DNA from: CAYLKS01 sp964384205 [NCBI: uncultured bacterium]
GTDB taxonomy: Bacteria; JAGOEH01
Assembly: GCA_964384205.1 (NCBI GenBank)
Contig: CAYLKS010000029.1
Location: 1-37,201, forward strand
Length of the DNA stretch: 37,201 bases
Reading direction: 5' to 3'
In this document: piece after piece, positions 16,557 to 23,768 of the stretch
Layout: every line of letters starts with the position of its first letter
Position numbering within the stretch: the stretch's first letter is position 1
Program-made: the position numbers and the translations under genes
The notes under the pieces: generated by a model
Told to the model about the DNA's origin: nothing
Database searches by the model: none
What the model saw: the letters and a program-made list of their open reading frames with translations, nothing else

Positions 16557-17381
16557 ATGATAAATTTAAAAAGATTTTTAACAAAGAAAAACATTATTAT
16601 TATTGGGTTATTTTTATTTATATGTTTTTTTTGGACAGATTTAATCGGTTTTTATATGAATTTACTAAATCCTTTAAGACCATCTATTGGCAATTTCTGG
16701 CAGATTTATAATAAAAATTTTATTATTGATTCTACCAAAAATGAACTATTTGAAATAGAAAAATTGAAATTAGTTGCAAAAAAAAAGATAGAAGAAGATA
16801 TAAAAAATTTAGCTGTTTATCTTGATAGTTTGCATGAGATTACGTTGGAAAGAAAAGAATTTTTAAATTTATCTCATACTATGTTAAATGCTATTAATAG
16901 CCCAGATACTATATTGGTAAAGATTTTGCCTTTTTATTTTGATAATAAATGGAATAAAGTTATTCTCAAAAAGAAGAATTCTTTTTTAGTATTTTATTTT
17001 ATAGACAAAGAACAAAAGGCGTTATCTGATAATTTAATTTTAGATTATAATATTTTGAATTATAAATATCAAAATATCATTATTGATACTACTTATTGGT
17101 TAAGAGAGGATAGTGTATCATTGCAGGAGCTATATAAAATAGATGCTTTTGATTTGTTTAAATTTTGTAAGGATGAATATAAAAAATATAATATTTTGTC
17201 TATCAAGGGGTTATCGTTTGTTTTTGAGCAGTACGATCGAATTAGGAATTGTTATTTTAAAGAGGATAGTAATTTTTTGTATATTTGTTTTGATAATAAA
17301 TATTATAAACAACAATTTGATAATAAAGTGGTTGAAGATTTTAAAGAATTTTTGAAATTAAAGGAGTTTGGGTATAAGTAA
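16557..17381 (+). CDS. Bitopic membrane protein of unknown function, cotranscribed with a class A PBP
   Basis: 274 aa, family not recognised. Residues 1-11 are basic, 12-32 form one transmembrane helix (IIIIGLFLFICFFWTDLIGFY), and about 240 mostly polar residues follow, probably outside the inner membrane. The start of the outer part (about 58-110) looks helical and possibly coiled-coil (FEIEKLKLVAKKKIEEDIKNL); the rest is rich in aromatic and beta-type segments. The 3' end overlaps the PBP gene by 14 bases and contains its SD, which argues for coupled production of the two proteins. A PBP-assisting role is inference from position only. The ATG has no SD. Confidence 0.7.
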   Translation: MINLKRFLTKKNIIIIGLFLFICFFWTDLIGFYMNLLNPLRPSIGNFWQIYNKNFIIDSTKNELFEIEKLKLVAKKKIEEDIKNLAVYLDSLHEITLERKEFLNLSHTMLNAINSPDTILVKILPFYFDNKWNKVILKKKNSFLVFYFIDKEQKALSDNLILDYNILNYKYQNIIIDTTYWLREDSVSLQELYKIDAFDLFKFCKDEYKKYNILSIKGLSFVFEQYDRIRNCYFKEDSNFLYICFDNKYYKQQFDNKVVEDFKEFLKLKEFGYK

Positions 17382-19512
17382 GAAGCATATTATTATTGTT
17401 TTATTAATCTTGGGTTTTGTAATACTTAATATTGTTATTTTGAATTGTCCTAAATTACCAGAAGATATTAATGAACTTGGTAATTTTAAGACAAGTAAAA
17501 TTTATTCTATTGATAAGAGGATTTTAAATTTTGATAAAAGTGTTACATGGGTGAGCTATGATCAGATATCTCCTAATTTTTTGAATGCAGTAATTGCAAT
17601 TGAAGATCATCGATTTTATTCCCATAATGGTTTTGTTTTCAGAAGAATGTTTAAAGCAATAATAAATGATATTTTTATAATATTAGGGCTGAAAAAGGGA
17701 TTTATTGAAGGTGGCAGTTCAATAACTCAACAACTTGCAAAAAATTTATTTTTAACCCCTGAGAAATCATTGATGAGAAAAATAACAGAATTTTTTACAG
17801 CAATAGCTTTAGAGTATCGTTATTCAAAAAATGATATCTTGACAGGATATTGTAATTTAGCATATTTTGGAACAGATCTTACGGGGAGGTCAATTATAGG
17901 AATAGAGCAAGCCGCTAATTATTATTTTGATAAAAAGGCTCTTGATTTAGATATAAATGAAGCTGCATTGCTTGCAGGGATTATTAGAGCTGCATCTTAT
18001 TATAGCCCGGTAAGACATCCTGAAAGAGCAAATCAAAGGAGAAAATTAGTTCTTTATAGAATGTATAAATGCGGTTATATAACAAAAGAAGAATATCAGG
18101 AACTTAAAAATGAAGAGGTTATAATTAATTTTAAAAAATTGCAAAAAGCTAATATTGGCCAGTATTTTATTGATTATGTTAAGTCAAATTTTTTAAAATT
18201 TTATCCCTGGGAGTTATATTTATCAGGTAATTTATATATTCAGAGCACATTAGATTATAATTTGCAGGAGTTATTAGAAGCTTCTATAAATAAAAATATG
18301 CCTAAAATAGATAAAATGTTAGGTTTTAATAACGATTATAATGAAGTTTCTTATAATGAAAAATTGAAATATCCTCAGGTGGCATCTGTTGTATTAAAAA
18401 TTCCGGATGGTGATATTGTAGCAATGGTAGGTGGCAGAGATTATTTTGTATCTCAATATAATAGAGCAATAAAAGCATATAGGCAGCTTGGTTCGTGTTT
18501 TAAACCTTTTAATTATTTGCTTGCTTTTAATAATAAAGTTATTACAACAGAATCAGAATTTATTGATAGACCAGTTGTTTTTATAAATAATGGACAAAGA
18601 TGGTATTTAGAAGAAAAATTTCTTGATAGTCTGGATAAGTTAGTCCCAGATACTATATTGATTCCTCAATATTCAGAAGATATTGAAGAAATAAAAAAAA
18701 TGTTGTTTAATTTTTATTCACAAATTAAAAGTTCAGAAATGGATTTTAGTATAAGAAAAAATATTATAGAATTTTTGAATTATGGAAAGCTTGATATTTA
18801 TTCTCCTTCAAATTTTAGTAAGAAATATTATGGAAAAATTTCACTGGATTTTGCATTGGCTAATTCTGTAAATACTATCAGTACTCAGATTTTAGAACAA
18901 TATGATATAAATGAACTTATAAATTTTGCTACTATATTAGGGTTTAAAAATATTCCTAAAAGTTTATCCCTGGCTTTAGGAACATTGGATGCGACTCCTT
19001 TACAGGTTGCAGGAGCTTATTTGATTTTCCCTAATAATGGCTATTTTGAATTGCCTTTTTCAATTAAATATATAATGGATGAAAAGGGAAATTTTTTGTA
19101 TAAGCCATATAGGTTTCATAAAAAAATTATTAATGGATATGCAACAGCAATGATAAGACAATTAATGGAACATGTTGTTGATTATGGTACTGCCAGAAGG
19201 ATAAGACAAATGGGATATAAAGGTAAGGTTGCAGGGAAAACCGGCACTTCTTCTAATTTTAGAGATGCCTGGTTTGTTGGATTTACACCTAAATATTTGT
19301 GTGTAGTATGGGTTGGTTTTGATGATAATAGGCCTCTTTTAGATAAAAATGGTAGAGGATTAACAGGAGGAAGACTTGCAATTCCAATATGGTTTGATTT
19401 TATGAAAGAAGCTGATAATAATATTAATTCTAATTTTGAAAATTATGAAGATATTGATTTTTATAAATTCTATGAAAGTAATTTTAAAAAAGCTTTTAGA
19501 TTTAAAAAATAG
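17368..19512 (+). CDS. Class A penicillin-binding protein (glycosyltransferase/transpeptidase), PBP1A type
   Basis: Bifunctional peptidoglycan synthase anchored by one helix (about 8-26). The GT51 domain shows IEDHRFYSHNG with catalytic Glu79, EGGSSITQQLAKNLFL, and EAALLAGIIRA. The transpeptidase domain shows SCFK (Ser376-Lys379), SVN (500-502) and KTGTS (624-628), so both activities look intact. The SxxK-to-SxN distance is 124 residues, about 70 more than usual, because of an extra helical segment at roughly 400-475. The start used is TTG at 17368; however, AAGGAG at 17361-17366 lies only one base before it and is better spaced for the ATA at 17374. No ATG or GTG is available nearby. It overlaps the upstream bitopic gene and precedes a DUF4197 gene. 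Confidence 0.93.
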   Translation: MGISKKHIIIVLLILGFVILNIVILNCPKLPEDINELGNFKTSKIYSIDKRILNFDKSVTWVSYDQISPNFLNAVIAIEDHRFYSHNGFVFRRMFKAIINDIFIILGLKKGFIEGGSSITQQLAKNLFLTPEKSLMRKITEFFTAIALEYRYSKNDILTGYCNLAYFGTDLTGRSIIGIEQAANYYFDKKALDLDINEAALLAGIIRAASYYSPVRHPERANQRRKLVLYRMYKCGYITKEEYQELKNEEVIINFKKLQKANIGQYFIDYVKSNFLKFYPWELYLSGNLYIQSTLDYNLQELLEASINKNMPKIDKMLGFNNDYNEVSYNEKLKYPQVASVVLKIPDGDIVAMVGGRDYFVSQYNRAIKAYRQLGSCFKPFNYLLAFNNKVITTESEFIDRPVVFINNGQRWYLEEKFLDSLDKLVPDTILIPQYSEDIEEIKKMLFNFYSQIKSSEMDFSIRKNIIEFLNYGKLDIYSPSNFSKKYYGKISLDFALANSVNTISTQILEQYDINELINFATILGFKNIPKSLSLALGTLDATPLQVAGAYLIFPNNGYFELPFSIKYIMDEKGNFLYKPYRFHKKIINGYATAMIRQLMEHVVDYGTARRIRQMGYKGKVAGKTGTSSNFRDAWFVGFTPKYLCVVWVGFDDNRPLLDKNGRGLTGGRLAIPIWFDFMKEADNNINSNFENYEDIDFYKFYESNFKKAFRFKK

Positions 19513-19530
19513 GTTTTATTTGGAGGGGGT

Positions 19531-20262
19531 ATGAGAGTTTATATTGTGATATTTTTTGCTATGTTGTTTATGTGTAATACATCAGAAATATCAAATAAAC
19601 TTAGTAATTTGGATTTATCATCAAGTAGAAAAAATGAATTAACAAAGGAAGAAGTAATTAGAGGATTAAAAGAAGCACTTAAAATAGGTACTCAAAAAGC
19701 TGTAAATATTGTTTCAAAAAAAGATGGCTTTTGGAATAATCCTTTAATCAGAATTCCTATACCTGAAAAATTAAAAAATGTCACTGATAAATTAAGTCGG
19801 TTAGGATTTAAAAAAGATGTACAAAAATTTCATAAGCAATTAAATATTGCTGCAGAAAAAAGTAGTAAAAAGGCCTTGAATATCTTTGTAGAACAGATTA
19901 CAAAAATAACTTTTGAGGACGCAATTGTTATTTTGACTGGTAATGATTCATCTATTACCACTTATTTCAAAGAAAAAACTTATGAAAAATTATACACAGA
20001 ATTTAAACCAGATGTTAATAATACTTTAAATGACTTAAAAATTATTGCCTTTTATGAAAAATTAATAGATATTTATAATAAAATTCCTTTGGTGAAAAAG
20101 GTAAATTTTGATTTGACAAATTATGTGACAGAAAAGACACTGGAAGGTTTATTTTTAGAATTAAAAAATCAAGAAAAAAATATTAGAAATAAAGAAGTTT
20201 TCAGAGAAACAAAATTATTGAAAAGAGTTTTTGACAAAAATAACTGGCATTGGAATAGATAA
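19531..20262 (+). CDS. DUF4197 family exported protein
   Basis: 243 aa. A signal sequence (about residues 1-15; Cys15 preceded by Met, so not a standard lipobox) is followed by the DUF4197 domain. Landmarks are GLKEALKIGTQKAVNIVSKKDGF, NPLIRIPIPEKL, FHKQLNIAAEKSSKKAL, IVILTGNDSSITTYFKEKT and a C-terminal LFLELKNQEKNIR with a terminal lysine/arginine-rich helix. The family is widespread in Gram-negative bacteria, mostly helical and without known function. GGAGGGGGT directly before the ATG is unusually strong. It lies 18 bases after the PBP gene, so probably in the same transcript, which hints at a wall-related role. Confidence 0.88.
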   Translation: MRVYIVIFFAMLFMCNTSEISNKLSNLDLSSSRKNELTKEEVIRGLKEALKIGTQKAVNIVSKKDGFWNNPLIRIPIPEKLKNVTDKLSRLGFKKDVQKFHKQLNIAAEKSSKKALNIFVEQITKITFEDAIVILTGNDSSITTYFKEKTYEKLYTEFKPDVNNTLNDLKIIAFYEKLIDIYNKIPLVKKVNFDLTNYVTEKTLEGLFLELKNQEKNIRNKEVFRETKLLKRVFDKNNWHWNR

Positions 20263-20292
20263 ATTATTGTTTTTAGATTGGTGTTAGTGGTG

Positions 20293-20317
20293 TACTTTTT
20301 ATAAAAAGTATTTTTAT
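20293..20317 (+). terminator. Weak AT-only hairpin, possible terminator after the DUF4197 gene
   Basis: An 18-base perfect palindrome of A/T-rich sequence (TACTTTTT/AAAAAGTA, 20293-20310) followed by five Ts. Stability would be low, so read-through is likely. Confidence 0.35.
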
Positions 20318-20355
20318 TAGAAAATATGAGTCTTAACAAAAGGAAGGATAGGGTT

Positions 20356-21753
20356 ATGAAAAGGGTATTTTCTTTTTTATTATTTTTTTTAATGTCCTTA
20401 TCTGCACAGGATTTTGATTATTATTTTTCTGATAGCACAGCAAGAATTGATATTTTTCAATATGGTGATAGTAAATTTGAGAAAATCGTAATTGATAATA
20501 TTTATGCTTATAAAGTATGGGGAGGCCCTACTAATAATTTGATAGATAATTTTAATAATGGTAAATATTATGTTAAGCTTTATGATGTACCGACAAATAA
20601 ATTAATTTACTCAAGAGGGTTTAATACAGTTTTTAGTGAATATCAAACTACAGATGATGCAATTAAAGGCAAGGTTGGGATTTTTTCATATACGATTAAT
20701 GTGCCATTGCCTAAAGATGATTTTGTATTTGTTATTGAAAAAAGGAATAAATTGAATGTTTGTAATGTTATTTTTTCTATAAAGATAAATGTAAAAACAG
20801 ATATAAGACGGGAAAAGAGGCCGAAAAATAAAATTGTAAAAGTGTTGAATAATGGTTCTCCTCATAAAATGGTTGATATTGTATTTTTAGCTGAAGGCTA
20901 TACCAAAGATGAATTTAAAAAATTTGAAAAAGATGTAGAAAAATTTTCTGAAGATTTGTTTTCGATTATGCCATATAAAAAATATAAAAAAAATTTTAAC
21001 ATAACTGGTGTTTTTGCTCCTTCTGTTGATAATGGCACAGATTATCCTCTCAAGGGAAGTTATAAAAATACAGTATTAAATTCGACATTTAATTTTTTTA
21101 ATTTACCAAGATATTTATTAACAAAAGATAATATTAGCTTACAAAATTTGGCTCATACAGTTCCTTATGATGTAATTGTGATTTTAGTAAATGATAAAAG
21201 ATATGGGGGAGGCGGTATTTATAATTCTTATGCAATATTTACTTCGGATAATAATCAATCAGATAGAGTATTTTTGCATGAATTTGGGCATTGTTTTGGA
21301 GGATTAGCTGATGAGTATTTTTCGTCTTCTGTAGCATATAATGATTTTTATCCAGAAGGTATTGAGCCGACAGAACCAAATATTACAGCATTGTTAGATC
21401 CAGATAAATTAAAATGGAAAGATTTGATCGATAAAGATATAAAAATTCCTACAGATTGGAATAAGAAAGCTTATGATTCTTTAAATATAGAGCTTAATGA
21501 ATTATATAAAGATTATGAAAAAAATAAAGATAAGATAAAAGTATTACGTAAAAAAGTTGCTGATTTTTTATTAAAACATAAGTTAAAGGATAAAGTAGGT
21601 GCTTATCAGGGAGCAGGATATTCTAATAAATTGTATCGTCCTATGATTACTTGTTTGATGCTAAATTTAGATGAGAAAAGATTTTGTAAAGTTTGTGAAC
21701 GAGCTCTTGAACGAATGATTAATTATTATGCGGATAAAGAATATATACAGTGA
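20356..21753 (+). CDS. Secreted M64-family metallopeptidase (IgA peptidase M64 type)
   Basis: 465 aa from the ATG at 20356, chosen because it has SD AAAAGGAAGGA at proper spacing and begins a clean signal peptide (MKRVFSFLLFFLMSLSAQ). An ATG at 20326 would add ten residues before the signal. An N-terminal beta-type domain (to about 150) precedes the catalytic domain: VDIVFLAEGYTKDEFKKF, then the zinc motif HEFGHCFGGLADEY with His308, Glu309 and His312. A helical insertion (about 365-415) and late cysteines (ITCLM, FCKVCERAL) follow. M64 peptidases are zinc endopeptidases, first known for IgA cleavage in Clostridium ramosum. In an organism of unknown habitat the substrate should not be assumed; degradation of external or periplasmic protein is the safe reading. 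Confidence 0.88.
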   Translation: MKRVFSFLLFFLMSLSAQDFDYYFSDSTARIDIFQYGDSKFEKIVIDNIYAYKVWGGPTNNLIDNFNNGKYYVKLYDVPTNKLIYSRGFNTVFSEYQTTDDAIKGKVGIFSYTINVPLPKDDFVFVIEKRNKLNVCNVIFSIKINVKTDIRREKRPKNKIVKVLNNGSPHKMVDIVFLAEGYTKDEFKKFEKDVEKFSEDLFSIMPYKKYKKNFNITGVFAPSVDNGTDYPLKGSYKNTVLNSTFNFFNLPRYLLTKDNISLQNLAHTVPYDVIVILVNDKRYGGGGIYNSYAIFTSDNNQSDRVFLHEFGHCFGGLADEYFSSSVAYNDFYPEGIEPTEPNITALLDPDKLKWKDLIDKDIKIPTDWNKKAYDSLNIELNELYKDYEKNKDKIKVLRKKVADFLLKHKLKDKVGAYQGAGYSNKLYRPMITCLMLNLDEKRFCKVCERALERMINYYADKEYIQ

Positions 21754-22636
21754 TTATTTTTTAGGTGCACATCTTTCAATTTCAAAAGGTTTTGTAGATG
21801 CCTTGGAGACTGCTGAGAAATTGAATTTCGGTTGTTTGCAGATTTTTACAAAAAATGCAAGTAGATGGCAGGGTAAAAAAATTGATGATAAAGAAGCGAT
21901 TCAATTTATTGAAAAAAAGAAAAATTCAGCAGTAAAATTTGTGATTGCCCATACTGCCTATTTGATAAATATTGCATCAACCAAGGACGATACAAGAGAA
22001 AAATCTGTTGCGGCTTTAATAGATGAAATCGATAGATGTAATGTCTTGCAAATTCCTTACCTCGTATTACATCCTGGCTCTCATAATGGAGCTGGTTATA
22101 AAATAGGTTTGCAAAATATAAAAAATTCTCTAATTGAAGTTAAAAATAGAATAGAGTTTGCAGAAGATTTTTTATTGTTATTTGAAACTACTGCTGGACA
22201 AGGCAATTCAATTGGTTCAAGGTTAGAAGAGATAGCTGATATATTAGAAATTGCAGATATTATAGGTTTTCCAGCAGGTGTTTGTCTTGATACCTGTCAT
22301 ATATTTGCAGCAGGTTATAATATTAAAGATTCAGATAAATATATAGATTTTATGGATGATTTTAATAAATTGATAGGTTTAGAGAGATTGAAAGTGATAC
22401 ATATTAATGATTCTAAGAATGATTTAGGAACTAAAAAAGATAGACATGAACATATTGGAGATGGTTTTATAGGACGGGATGGTTTTTTTAATATAATGAA
22501 TGATAAGAGGTTATTAAATTTGCCTAAGTGCCTGGAGACTCCTAAAGGTAATGATTATGAGTATGATATTAAGAATTTGGATTTTCTGATGTCATTAGTA
22601 GAAAGAGAAAAGTCCGTTAGTAGAAGAAGAAAGTAA
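21728..22636 (+). CDS. nfo: Endonuclease IV (AP endonuclease)
   Basis: Zinc-dependent TIM-barrel nuclease that nicks 5' to abasic sites in base-excision repair. 302 aa, usual length. Family motifs in order are GAHLSISKG, IFTKNASRWQG, IAHTAYLINIAS, LVLHPGSHNGAG, LLFETTAGQGNSIGS, VCLDTCHIFAAGYN, VIHINDSKNDLGTKKDRHEHIGDG; these carry the His, Glu and Asp metal ligands. The ATG at 21728 overlaps the M64 gene by 26 bp and has no SD, so it relies on translation of the upstream gene. The C-terminus (VEREKSVSRRRK) is a short basic tail. The gene ends at a bidirectional terminator. Confidence 0.96.
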   Translation: MRIKNIYSDYFLGAHLSISKGFVDALETAEKLNFGCLQIFTKNASRWQGKKIDDKEAIQFIEKKKNSAVKFVIAHTAYLINIASTKDDTREKSVAALIDEIDRCNVLQIPYLVLHPGSHNGAGYKIGLQNIKNSLIEVKNRIEFAEDFLLLFETTAGQGNSIGSRLEEIADILEIADIIGFPAGVCLDTCHIFAAGYNIKDSDKYIDFMDDFNKLIGLERLKVIHINDSKNDLGTKKDRHEHIGDGFIGRDGFFNIMNDKRLLNLPKCLETPKGNDYEYDIKNLDFLMSLVEREKSVSRRRK

Positions 22637-22662
22637 AAAATGAATTTGTGTTTTATAAAATA

Positions 22663-22699
22663 AAAAAGCAGGATTTTTTTGAATAAAATCCTGCTTTTT
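22663..22699. terminator. Bidirectional intrinsic terminator between nfo and the PpiC lipoprotein gene
   Basis: A 15-bp stem (22663-22677 with 22685-22699, core GCAGGATTTT) with T tracts on both sides, placed between two convergent genes, so it serves each strand. Confidence 0.93.
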
Positions 22700-22722
22700 C
22701 TTATTTCTAATCTTAAGTAAAA

Positions 22723-23751
22723 TTATTTTTTCTTATCAGGAGATTGTTTGGTTTTTTGTGTTTTATTTGTTTTGTTGTTAGTAGGTGGAGTTTGTGGTTT
22801 AGGTTCAAAAACCTGAACATTTAATTTTTTCCTTTGTTCAGCCATCCATTTATCAAAATATTGCATTTTTAAGTCATCAATAATTTTAGTTTTTACAGAA
22901 TCCATCGGGGAAACTTCAGCAGGTTTATGATCGAAAACTTTGATAATATGGTATCCAAATCTTGTGGTAACAATATTACTTATTTGGCCTTTTTTTAATG
23001 CGAAGGCAGCATCTTCAAAAGGTTTAACCATATCACCTCGTTTGAAATACCCTAAATCACCACCTTTTTTTGCAGAAGGGCAATCAGAATTTTCTTTTGC
23101 TGTTTTAGCAAAATCAGCACCATGTTTTACTTTTCTTAATATTTTTTTTGCTTTTGCTAATTTTGCTTTTTTACTTTTCGGAGTATCAGAAGAGTCAAAT
23201 TTTATTAAAATATGGCTTGCTTTAACCATTTCTGGTTTAGAAAATTCTTTCTGATGTGTGTCATAATATTGTTTAAGAGAATCTTCTGGTAAACTATCAA
23301 CAAAAGCAGTAATTCTATTGTAGACTTTTTCAATAATTAGATTTTTTTTGATTTCTTCTTTTAAATTATCTTCAGTTTCATAGTTTTCTTTTACAAAAGT
23401 GTCATATTGAGGACCAAATTTAGTTTTTATTAAGTTAATAACAGAATCAATTTCTTGTTTAGAGATATTTTTATCTTCTTTTGTAGCACTTTCTAAAATA
23501 ATTGCTTTTTTGATAAATTCTTCTCTTACAGGTTTAAAATATTGTTTTTTAAACATTTCCATTTGTTGTTGTGGAATTTGCCTTCCGCCAGACATTTGTT
23601 TTAAAGCAGTTTCTATTCTCTTATTGATATCTTTCTCATAAATTTTCTGACTTCCTACTTTTGCAACAACATTACCTTCATCTTTTTTGCTACAATTCGT
23701 AAAAATTGTAATAGCAAATAAAAATGCAAAAAAAGTTGAGATAAAACGCAT
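22723..23751 (-). CDS. Parvulin-type (PpiC) peptidyl-prolyl isomerase lipoprotein, SurA/PrsA-like
   Basis: About 342 aa from the ATG at 23751, chosen because AAAGGCGGT precedes it; an ATG at 23769 overlaps the upstream stop (TAATG) but has no SD. A lipoprotein signal ends at Cys20 (FTNC). A SurA_N-like helical chaperone region follows (about 25-165), then one PpiC domain (about 170-270: VKASHILIKFD, ADFAKTAKENSDCPS, GGDLGYFKRGDMVKPFEDAAF, RFGYHIIKV) and a lysine-rich low-complexity tail. It should help fold exported or outer-membrane proteins. It is the second gene after the M49-type peptidase lipoprotein, so chaperone and peptidase are produced together. Confidence 0.92.
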   Translation of the reverse strand: MRFISTFFAFLFAITIFTNCSKKDEGNVVAKVGSQKIYEKDINKRIETALKQMSGGRQIPQQQMEMFKKQYFKPVREEFIKKAIILESATKEDKNISKQEIDSVINLIKTKFGPQYDTFVKENYETEDNLKEEIKKNLIIEKVYNRITAFVDSLPEDSLKQYYDTHQKEFSKPEMVKASHILIKFDSSDTPKSKKAKLAKAKKILRKVKHGADFAKTAKENSDCPSAKKGGDLGYFKRGDMVKPFEDAAFALKKGQISNIVTTRFGYHIIKVFDHKPAEVSPMDSVKTKIIDDLKMQYFDKWMAEQRKKLNVQVFEPKPQTPPTNNKTNKTQKTKQSPDKKK

Positions 23752-23768
23752 AAAAATACCGCCTTTCA

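Noticed and set aside
22940-23254. 104-codon plus-strand open frame within the PpiC lipoprotein gene
   Set aside because: It is a mirror of a strongly coding minus-strand gene; hydrophobic composition of such antisense frames is expected.
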